Shown here: positions 4,898-10,338 of the stretch, one piece after another
How positions within the stretch are numbered: position 1 is the first letter of the stretch
How the letters are laid out: the number at the start of each line of letters is the position of its first letter
Source of the DNA: JAUSNA01 sp964568885
GTDB taxonomy: Bacteria; Patescibacteriota; Microgenomatia; Levybacterales; GWA1-39-11
Length of the DNA stretch: 10,338 nt
Assembly: GCA_964568885.1 (NCBI GenBank)
Contig: CAZMSF010000035.1
Location: forward strand, 1-10,338
Reading direction: 5' to 3'
Translations under genes and position numbers: made by a program
Notes under the pieces: model-generated
What the model was told of the DNA's origin: nothing
The model's database searches: none
The model's input: only the letters and a program-made list of their open reading frames with translations

Positions 4898-5788
4898 ATG
4901 CGTTACATTGTTACACATAAAAGCTGCGACCTTGATGCAATAGCAGGTGTTTGGATTCTCAAACGCTTTATGCCCGGCTGGGAAGATGCTGAGATAAAAT
5001 TTGTCAATGCAGGTGAGAAGCTTGAGGGTGCCTACGAAAAAGAAGGAGAGGCTATAGAAATAGTCGACGGCATAGAAACTATACATGTAGACACCGGAAT
5101 GGGAGTGCTTGACCATCATCAGACGTCGGACAACAACGTGTGCGGGACCAGTAGAGCATTCGACTTCGTCCTTACAAACGAGCAATGTAGTCTTCACAAA
5201 CATGACAATCAAAAAGAAGCTGTGAGACGGATTGTTGAGTTGGTTATTGATGACGACCACTTTCAAGAGGTGTACTATCCTGACGCAAATGCTGATGTGT
5301 ATGAGGCCGGTATTGTAGCCATAATCCAAGGACATAAAATCCTTCACAAAGGAGATGACATGGCTCTTGTCGATTTTGGCTTTGAGCTTCTTGATGATAT
5401 TGTTCACAATTTCGAGGCAAAAATTTGGGCTGAAAATGAGATGAAGGAAAAGGGAAGTGAGTTTCAATCGAAATGGGGGAGAGCAATCGCTGTTGAGACA
5501 ATAAATGATGAGGTGTTAAAAAGAGCACAAATGATGGGATATATTGTTTCGGTAAGGCGTGACCCATCATATGGATATATAAGAATTAAGGCACTTCCTG
5601 ACAAAAGAGGAGAGGAAAGTCTGAATATCGATTTGACCGAAGCCTACGAGAAATTAAAAGAAATGGATAGTGAAGCGACATGGTTTTTACATGCTTCAAA
5701 AAGGATGCTTCTTAACGGTTCTTCAAAAAACCCGACCATGAAAGGAACAACTCTTACGCTTCAGCAGGTTGTTGAGGTATTGAGCTGA
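4898..5788 (+). CDS. DHH-family phosphoesterase-like protein (MYG1-like)
   Basis: The 296-residue product opens with VTHKSCDLDAIAGVWILKRF (5-24), which matches the metal-binding motif I of DHH-superfamily hydrolases (Asp11, Asp13). Later come HVDTG (63-67) and LDHHQTS (71-77), the signature DHH, and an acidic cluster VIDDDHF (116-122) that could supply the last metal ligand. The C-terminal half carries GYIRIKALPDKRG (226-238) and TWFLHASKRMLLNGS (261-275). The latter resembles the C-terminal substrate region of MYG1/UPF0160-like proteins, which include nucleases. The substrate is not known; a phosphodiesterase or RNA exonuclease is the reasonable guess. An open frame extends upstream to 4721, but ATG 4898 fits the domain start and lies 7 nt after a TATACT. 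The 3' end overlaps the opposite gene by 35 nt. Confidence 0.75.
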   Translation: MRYIVTHKSCDLDAIAGVWILKRFMPGWEDAEIKFVNAGEKLEGAYEKEGEAIEIVDGIETIHVDTGMGVLDHHQTSDNNVCGTSRAFDFVLTNEQCSLHKHDNQKEAVRRIVELVIDDDHFQEVYYPDANADVYEAGIVAIIQGHKILHKGDDMALVDFGFELLDDIVHNFEAKIWAENEMKEKGSEFQSKWGRAIAVETINDEVLKRAQMMGYIVSVRRDPSYGYIRIKALPDKRGEESLNIDLTEAYEKLKEMDSEATWFLHASKRMLLNGSSKNPTMKGTTLTLQQVVEVLS

Positions 5789-6887
5789 CATATCTTTTGA
5801 CCTCTTTCGCTTGCTCTTCCAAAAATGCGCGCATTTCGTGAGCCGTATCCCCCCGCGCTGTTAGGCGCGCTACCTCGTAATTATTGCCTGAAGGGTCAAC
5901 ATCATTCGGATAGAAAAAGTGATATCCCGAAATCTCCTGTACCCCTTTGATTGTTTGTCTTGAAAGATATGAGAGTTCGCTGTCCGGCTCCATGCTGAGA
6001 GCTGAAAATAGAGCTGCAAAAAGAAGTTGAGCATTTGAAAGTGCGCGGTAGGTGAGGGGAGTTCGTGCTTCCATGGCTTTTAACTCAACCCTGTATTGCT
6101 GGGCGGTTACGTCTCTGCTTTTGAGGGTTGGCACCCCCGATTTTATCTGAGCAAATTGAGTTTGCTTCTGTTTGCGCTGTTCAATGCGAAGAGGCGACGT
6201 GTAAGCAATCGCAAGCGCGGTCCCCAGAACCTCAGCCTGCCTTCTAGGGAGACCGCATGTCATGTCAATATCGGAAGGAATGCCGATATTAATATGAAGA
6301 GAAACAAGATGCTCATCGAGATGTTGCTGTATGTCCTTCGGGTCTTGAGAAAAAGCAAGATGGGGAATAAATCCTCCCTGAATTAACTCTGATAATATTC
6401 GTTGCTGAACGTTTGCGCTAAATGAGGGTTTTGGGGCGAATTCCCAATATTCTACCGCATCCGAGCTAATGTGGTTATCGGAGTTGACCATGTTTCTGGG
6501 CATTCCTATCGAGTCAAAGAATGGACGGTAGCTATTTCCGAATATTTCCCTTCTGTTACAAAATGGCTTTAATGGAGTTTCTACCTCAAATCCGACGGTC
6601 GGAAAAATGTTGTCCGGGTTTGCGGTATGAAGCTCGGTACGCGCCAGTCCGTCCAATCTGTCGATTAAAGATAATTTGAACATGTCCTTTTGTGCGGTAG
6701 GAACGTTATTTTCAAAATTGTAAAGAGAAAGTGCATAAGCCAGTTGAAGCGAGGAAAGGCTTGTTAGTGCGCAGTCGGCATAGGGCGTAGTAAGGCGAAA
6801 GGCCTCCTCGGCCGATTGCCGTGCCAAATCCAAATCAAATACGGGAAGTTCAGTTACGGGTTGCGCACAAAATTGTTCTGTTTTCAC
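5754..6887 (-). CDS. Putative amidoligase (glutamine-synthetase/GCS-fold COOH-NH2 ligase-like)
   Basis: The 377-residue product is not a standard annotated enzyme, but it shows the ordered motif set of carboxylate-amine ligases with a glutamine synthetase fold. TVGFEVETP (97-105) resembles the first Gly-x-Glu-x-Glu metal strand. YWEFAPKPS (147-155) resembles the Trp-Glu-x-x-Ser-Pro strand. LVSLHINIGIP (194-204) resembles the His-x-His/Asn metal strand. YRVELKAMEARTP (265-277) resembles the C-terminal strand with the ATP/substrate arginine. If correct, it uses ATP to join an amine to a carboxylate, perhaps on a peptide or small metabolite; the substrate is unknown. The start is GTG 6887, 8 nt after a perfect TATAAT. 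It is transcribed on its own after prfA, and its 3' end overlaps the DHH gene by 35 nt. There is no signal peptide. The fold assignment is from motifs only. Confidence 0.55.
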   Translation of the reverse strand: MKTEQFCAQPVTELPVFDLDLARQSAEEAFRLTTPYADCALTSLSSLQLAYALSLYNFENNVPTAQKDMFKLSLIDRLDGLARTELHTANPDNIFPTVGFEVETPLKPFCNRREIFGNSYRPFFDSIGMPRNMVNSDNHISSDAVEYWEFAPKPSFSANVQQRILSELIQGGFIPHLAFSQDPKDIQQHLDEHLVSLHINIGIPSDIDMTCGLPRRQAEVLGTALAIAYTSPLRIEQRKQKQTQFAQIKSGVPTLKSRDVTAQQYRVELKAMEARTPLTYRALSNAQLLFAALFSALSMEPDSELSYLSRQTIKGVQEISGYHFFYPNDVDPSGNNYEVARLTARGDTAHEMRAFLEEQAKEVKRYVSSIPQQPAEA

Positions 6888-6895
6888 AATTGGGA

Positions 6896-6924
6896 ATTAT
6901 AAGAGGATTGTCCGTTGCAATCAA
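6896..6924 (-). promoter_or_regulatory. Promoter of the amidoligase-like gene, predicted leaderless (GTG)
   Basis: On the minus strand TTGATT (6924-6919), a 17-bp spacer and a perfect TATAAT (6901-6896) lie in the 45-bp gap after prfA. Eight nt then precede GTG 6887. The predicted transcript starts within 1-2 nt of the start codon. Confidence 0.65.
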
Positions 6925-6932
6925 TGTTTAAG

Positions 6933-7880
6933 TTATTCTACCGATTGCTCTTTCGTTTCTTCCGAAGGAGAGTTTTCTTCCGCTTTCTTTAGGTCCGTAA
7001 GCATTTCGTCAATTTCTCCGTCCATAAAAGTGGGCAAATTATGATACGATTTTCCGATTCTGTGGTCGGTGACTCGGTCTTGGGGAAAATTGTAGGTTCT
7101 TATTTTCTCATTTCTCATCCCTCTTCCAACCTGTGTTGATTTTAATTCAGCGATTTCCTGATGTTGTTTTTCAACTTCCTGCTCCCACAATTTTGCCCGG
7201 AGAAGTGACATTGCGTTTTCTCTATTTTGTATCTGTGAGCGCTCTGTTTGAGCGGTAACGACTATTCCTGAAGGGATATGTTTGAGCCGTACTGCAGTTG
7301 AAACTTTATTGACGTTTTGTCCTCCATGACCTCCTGAGCGGTAGGCCTCAAATTCAACGTCGTCGGGTCCGATATGAAGGTCTACGTCTTTAAGTTCCGG
7401 AAGAATGGAAACAACAGCGGTTGAAGTATGCACGCGGCCTCTTTTTTCAGTGAGGGGAACGCGCTGCACCCGGTGAACTCCCGATTCGTATTTGAATATA
7501 CCGAACGCATTCTTGCTCATGACTTTGATGCTATCCTCATCAATCATTTCTTTTGCGATATTATGCCGTTCGCAATAGCGTATATACATTCGAAGCAATT
7601 CTCTGGCAAAAATACTGGCTTCATCTCCGCCGGCAGCTCCTTTGACCTCAATTATTGCGTTCCTTGTATCAAGAGAAGAGCCAGATTCGGCCTTTTCTTC
7701 ATAAGTAACTTCGAATTGGGACGTATCGACGTGTTTTTCCAATTCTTCCCTCTGTTGCTTAAGAGTATTAATCTCTTCGTGTGCCAAAACCGACATTTCA
7801 GGATCTGACAAGAGCTTTTCAGCTTCGGATATTTTAAAATCCAGTTCGTAAATTTGTGCTAAAAGTTCGTCTTTGTTCAT
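6933..7880 (-). CDS. prfA: Peptide chain release factor 1, shortened N-terminus
   Basis: RF1 recognises UAA and UAG in the ribosomal A site and triggers peptide release. The 315-residue product carries the stop-codon reading tripeptide in the RF1 form Pro-x-Thr (PLT, 142-144, inside HRVQRVPLTEKRGRVHTS). It also has the catalytic GGQ (186-188, in RSGGHGGQNVNKVSTAVRLKH) and the C-terminal helical domain with RSQIQNRENA and TYNFPQDRVTDHRIG. Usual RF1 proteins have about 360 residues. Here the N-terminal helical domain is about 45 residues shorter, and the open frame offers no better upstream start. PLT differs from the common PAT/PVT but keeps the P and T. RF2 would carry SPF, which is absent. 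The gene follows rpmE by 48 bp, a common pairing, but has its own promoter. Confidence 0.95.
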   Translation of the reverse strand: MNKDELLAQIYELDFKISEAEKLLSDPEMSVLAHEEINTLKQQREELEKHVDTSQFEVTYEEKAESGSSLDTRNAIIEVKGAAGGDEASIFARELLRMYIRYCERHNIAKEMIDEDSIKVMSKNAFGIFKYESGVHRVQRVPLTEKRGRVHTSTAVVSILPELKDVDLHIGPDDVEFEAYRSGGHGGQNVNKVSTAVRLKHIPSGIVVTAQTERSQIQNRENAMSLLRAKLWEQEVEKQHQEIAELKSTQVGRGMRNEKIRTYNFPQDRVTDHRIGKSYHNLPTFMDGEIDEMLTDLKKAEENSPSEETKEQSVE

Positions 7881-7886
7881 ATGGAT

Positions 7887-7917
7887 ATTGTAACAGTTGC
7901 AAAAAGTGCAAAAACAA
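7887..7917 (-). promoter_or_regulatory. Extended -10 promoter of prfA, predicted leaderless
   Basis: On the minus strand TGT-TACAAT (7895-7887) is an extended -10 ending 6 nt before ATG 7880. A TTGTTT at 7917-7912 could be a -35, at a long 19-bp spacing. A small inverted repeat (TTGCA/TGCAA, 7897-7911) lies between them. No Shine-Dalgarno sequence is present. Confidence 0.55.
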
Positions 7918-7928
7918 TGAAGGAGGGC

Positions 7929-8216
7929 TTATTTTTTGAGTGCTTCAAGCATCTCGCGGAGAGTTTTTGGTGTGTTATCTTTTTCGTCTTCTTTTTGTAC
8001 CTTTTTAACGACAGGTCGTGCTGCTTCCATCTTCTTCTGGAATTTCTCGATTCTTGAAGCGGTGTCAACGAATTTTTGCTGTCCTGTGTAGAAAGGATGG
8101 CAATTGTAGCAAAGCTCGACAGTAATTCTTTCTGAAGTAGAGCCCACAGTAAAGGCATTCCCGCATGAGCAGGTAACCTGTGCTTCATAATATTTTGGAT
8201 GTATCTGTGCTTTCAT
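7929..8216 (-). CDS. rpmE: Large ribosomal subunit protein bL31, zinc-binding type, with C-terminal extension
   Basis: This component of the 50S subunit (central protuberance, bridging to the 30S head) starts with MKAQIHPKYYEAQVTCSCG and carries CSC (16-18) and CYNCHPF (36-42). These give the four-cysteine zinc site (Cys16, 18, 36, 39) of the zinc-containing form, followed by FYTGQQKFVDT (42-52). At 95 residues it is about 25 longer than the usual 65-70. The extra C-terminal part is a Lys/Glu-rich helix (from about 57). I chose ATG 8214-8216; an upstream in-frame TTG at 8232-8234 would place the promoter -10 inside the coding sequence and add six residues not seen in the family. It is followed by prfA. 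Confidence 0.95.
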   Translation of the reverse strand: MKAQIHPKYYEAQVTCSCGNAFTVGSTSERITVELCYNCHPFYTGQQKFVDTASRIEKFQKKMEAARPVVKKVQKEDEKDNTPKTLREMLEALKK

Positions 8217-8225
8217 ATCCGAACT

Positions 8226-8254
8226 ATTATACAAGATTAAGCTTCAAAATACAA
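8226..8254 (-). promoter_or_regulatory. Promoter of rpmE, near-leaderless
   Basis: On the minus strand TTGTAT (8254-8249), a 17-bp spacer and a perfect TATAAT (8231-8226) are followed by 9 nt and ATG 8216. The predicted transcript begins about 2-3 nt before the ATG. The promoter lies in the 51-bp gap after the transporter gene. Confidence 0.65.
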
Positions 8255-8267
8255 GGGAATAACCTAT

Positions 8268-9182
8268 TCATTTCTTCAAAAAAAGATGGAACGGATGGTA
8301 GTGGAGTCTCCCTTCGGCTAAAAGAATTCCAAGGATAACAAGAACTGAGCCCACAACAAATGTCGTATCGGGGAATTCTCCCAAAAGCGGTGCTGCTACG
8401 AGAATAGTTATGACCGGGTCGATATACGTAAAAACGCCGACGTCGGCTGCTGTAAGATATTTTAGAGCAAATGTCTGTAGAAAATAGGCTATAAGAGATG
8501 AAAAGAAAATTCCGAATGTAAGGCCTACGATGCCATGCAGGTTTATATTTGGTAGAAATCCGTATTTCCCGACTTCCTGAATAAAAAAGGGCACAAACCC
8601 GATGGAGCCTGTAATGAAAGTCCAAAAAGTTATCGCGTAAGGGCTATTGCGCTTCATCATCTTCCGCATGATTATGACCGCGGCAGCACTTCCAAGCATT
8701 GCAAAAAGGTAGTAGAGATTCCCGACAGCGGCAATTTTCCCATCAAGAACAAGGGGAGCTCCGAGTACAACTGTAACCCCAATGAGTCCGACCAATGAGC
8801 CAGTCACGAGTTTTCTATTAGGTCTTTCTTTCTTATTGAGGAAGACAAGAGAGTAGAGGATAAGAAAAATAGGTGCAGATGATGCAATAAGGGCCGCGTT
8901 AATACTCGGGGCTTTAAGGAGTCCGTGAAAGAAAAATGCTATATTGACTGTAATCCCTAAAAATCCCGCAACGAACACATTGAGATAATCTTTCTTGTTG
9001 ACATTCAAATGCCCTTTCATAAAGGGTAGCATCAGAAGAGGTGGGACAATAAAGCGAAGGAATGCAAGCGTATAAGGATGGATATCGGACAACGCCCATT
9101 TGAAGACGGGGGGAGCAGCGCCCCAAATCATATTGGCCAGGACAAGCGCGAGAATAGCGGATTGGGATTTAGATAATTTCAT
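8268..9182 (-). CDS. EamA/DMT-superfamily transporter, 10 transmembrane helices
   Basis: The 304-residue product is a typical inner-membrane drug/metabolite transporter made of two EamA repeats of five helices each. The first repeat opens with NMIWGAAPPVFKWAL and contains PYTLAFLRF, then APSINAALIASSAPIF. The second contains SPYAITFWTFITGSIG and ends with ALKYLTAADVGVFTYIDPVI, LLGEFPD and VVGSVLVILGILLAE. The Asn/Ala-rich element AALIASSAPIF and its counterpart AADVGVFTYIDP are the characteristic repeat pair. The substrate cannot be told from sequence; family members export or import amino acids, sugars, nucleotides and other small metabolites. The start chosen is ATG 9180-9182, which overlaps the hisS stop by 14 nt, suggesting translational coupling with hisS. 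An upstream in-frame extension to 9263 is basic antisense-like sequence within hisS. The gene ends at TGA 8268. Confidence 0.9.
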   Translation of the reverse strand: MKLSKSQSAILALVLANMIWGAAPPVFKWALSDIHPYTLAFLRFIVPPLLMLPFMKGHLNVNKKDYLNVFVAGFLGITVNIAFFFHGLLKAPSINAALIASSAPIFLILYSLVFLNKKERPNRKLVTGSLVGLIGVTVVLGAPLVLDGKIAAVGNLYYLFAMLGSAAAVIIMRKMMKRNSPYAITFWTFITGSIGFVPFFIQEVGKYGFLPNINLHGIVGLTFGIFFSSLIAYFLQTFALKYLTAADVGVFTYIDPVITILVAAPLLGEFPDTTFVVGSVLVILGILLAEGRLHYHPFHLFLKK

Positions 9183-10338
9183 TTGGCAGGGCGTCCACGG
9201 AAACAATTTTTTTGACGATTTCCCCTGCCTGGTTCTTCGTCCGTAACTCAACTTCGGTCTCACTTATTGGTACAACAACATAGGGAATCTCTTTTTTTTC
9301 AGCGTATTTGAACTGTTTTTCTGCCGTAGCAGTACTATCAAGATAACATTCGGCACTAATGGCTTTATAGCGTAAAGCAGAGCATATATCAAAAGAAAGT
9401 TGAGCCGATTCGGGTGACGCAACCGTAACAAGAACGGATTTATTTTTTACCTTTTCAAACAAATTATTTTCATCCATAGCATCCAAAAGTCTATCGAATC
9501 CAAAGGCAAACCCAACAGAAGGAAGTGTTTCCGTTCCAAACATACCGATTAAATTATCATACCTACCTCCGCCGCCGACAGAACCGGCAGTATATCCTTC
9601 GATTTCAAGCTCGATGATTGTTGAGGTATAGTAATCCAATCCACGAGCCAGTGTGGGGAGAAACTCAATTTGGTTTTCCAAAACACCCATTCCCATTGAC
9701 TTTTTCATTACAAGTTGTACCCAGGGGGTAGGGTCTGTGCGCTTTATTGCAAGAATTGCCTCCTGAGCTTTTTCGGATGAATCATACTCACCTCTTGTCA
9801 CGAGTTCTTCTATGACCATTTCTTCTCCGATTTTCTTAAGTTTGTCTATCGCGCTGACAGTGATTTTTGACACATCTTCAAACACTTTCCTGTCGTTGAT
9901 AATAAACCTGAATTTTTCAAATCCCAATGCCCTCAATGAGGATGCGGCGCAGGCAATTATTTCGGCATCAGCCTCAGGAGTAGGACTTGCAATGGTATCG
10001 ATATCACACTGCAAGAATTCCCTGAAACGGCCTTTCTGAGTGTTTTCTGCTCTCCAGACGTTTTGGATTTGGTATCTTTTGAAAGGGAAGGGAAGTTCGT
10101 TTTGGTATTCGGCGACTACTCTTGCTAACGGCACCGTTTGGTCGTACCTCATGGCAACCTTCCTTTGCCCGTTGTCTTCAAAACGGTACATGAGTTTGTC
10201 TCCCTCTTCACCGTATTTACCCATAAGAATATCCTCGTATTCCAAAGCGGGGGTTTCGAGTGGTTCAAAGCCATAGGACTCGAATACCTTTCTCAGGGTT
10301 TCTATAACGTATTGCCGTTTTCGTGCTTCTTTTGGCAA
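9169..10338 (-). CDS. hisS: Histidyl-tRNA synthetase, N-terminus cut by window edge
   Basis: This class II synthetase charges tRNA-His. The visible 390 codons start inside the protein. The edge codon TTG followed by PKEARKRQYV continues the family's N-terminal motif, so about 10-15 residues are missing. Seen in order (window residue numbers) are motif 1 region YVIETLRKVFESYGFEPLETP (10-30, given as extent), RYDQTVPLAR (64-73), and motif 2 with NVWRAENTQKGRFREFLQCD (93-112). These are followed by the histidine-binding LARGLDYYT (230-238), GGGGRYDNL (255-263), motif 3 PSVGFAFGFDRL (273-284), and the anticodon-binding domain from about 303. Motif 2 reads R-A-E-N-T-Q where most enzymes have R-x-E-R-P-Q. 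The gene heads the hisS-transporter operon, and its promoter lies outside the window. Confidence 0.95.
   Translation of the reverse strand: MPKEARKRQYVIETLRKVFESYGFEPLETPALEYEDILMGKYGEEGDKLMYRFEDNGQRKVAMRYDQTVPLARVVAEYQNELPFPFKRYQIQNVWRAENTQKGRFREFLQCDIDTIASPTPEADAEIIACAASSLRALGFEKFRFIINDRKVFEDVSKITVSAIDKLKKIGEEMVIEELVTRGEYDSSEKAQEAILAIKRTDPTPWVQLVMKKSMGMGVLENQIEFLPTLARGLDYYTSTIIELEIEGYTAGSVGGGGRYDNLIGMFGTETLPSVGFAFGFDRLLDAMDENNLFEKVKNKSVLVTVASPESAQLSFDICSALRYKAISAECYLDSTATAEKQFKYAEKKEIPYVVVPISETEVELRTKNQAGEIVKKIVSVDALPNEII

Noticed and set aside
7897..7911. TTGCA/TGCAA inverted repeat as an rpmE terminator
   Set aside because: The 5-bp stem is followed by CTGTTAC on the minus strand, not by a T-run. 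It may be part of the prfA promoter instead.
8217..8234. TTG start six codons upstream of rpmE ATG
   Set aside because: The perfect TATAAT of the promoter lies within those codons, and bL31 proteins begin at the MKxxIHP motif.
1..10338. UGA recoding to glycine, as in some CPR lineages
   Set aside because: TGA ends the genes at 922, 2257, 5788 and 8268 at sensible C-termini, and no conserved domain is interrupted by TGA.
1..10338. CRISPR arrays, tRNAs, insertion sequences, attachment sites
   Set aside because: I saw no regularly spaced repeats, cloverleaf-like genes, transposase motifs or long direct repeats.

Overview
The window is a compact bacterial chromosome segment of about 10.3 kb. 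It is almost entirely coding, with very short intergenic gaps and no RNA genes, insertion sequences or CRISPR arrays that I can see. The best guess is a Patescibacteria/CPR genome, possibly Microgenomates-like. The reasons are a 410-residue bacterial-type prolyl-tRNA synthetase without the editing insertion, a release factor 1 shortened at its N-terminus, an Ala/Pro-rich small membrane-anchored protein, an rpmE-prfA pairing, and several uncharacterised proteins between housekeeping genes. UGA closes at least four convincing genes, so this is not a UGA=Gly lineage. The lineage is inferred from gene features, not from a search.

Layout. Bases 1-1022 (+) hold the end of a YbaB/EbfC nucleoid-associated protein gene and a PRPP synthetase (prs). 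Bases 922-2993 hold four genes I do not recognise: a membrane protein on the minus strand (922-1584), and divergently on the plus strand a small coiled-coil protein, a 98-aa helical protein and a 244-aa acidic coiled-coil protein. Bases 3036-4268 (+) are proS. Bases 4274-4801 (-) are a proline/alanine-rich protein with a C-terminal membrane anchor, transcribed divergently from a DHH/MYG1-like phosphoesterase (4898-5788, +). From 5754 to the right edge all genes are on the minus strand. In transcription order they are hisS (cut by the window edge), an EamA/DMT transporter overlapping its end, rpmE, prfA, and a glutamine-synthetase-fold amidoligase-like protein.

The genes serve translation (ProRS, HisRS, L31, RF1) and nucleotide supply (PRPP, also the precursor for histidine and nucleotides). 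They are interleaved with unknown genes that may be envelope-linked (922-2993, 4274-4801) and two putative small-molecule or nucleic-acid enzymes (DHH, amidoligase).

The strongest unexplained pattern is regulatory. At seven gene starts a sigma70-type -10 hexamer ends only 6 to 9 nt before the start codon, usually with a -35-like element about 17 bp further upstream. This puts the predicted transcription start at or within about 3 nt of the start codon. First-in-transcript genes here therefore look leaderless. The only strong Shine-Dalgarno sequence I found precedes an operon-internal gene at 2259. Two divergent promoters also share one palindromic -35 region (4831-4837). Convergent gene pairs overlap or nearly touch, which leaves no room for ordinary terminators.
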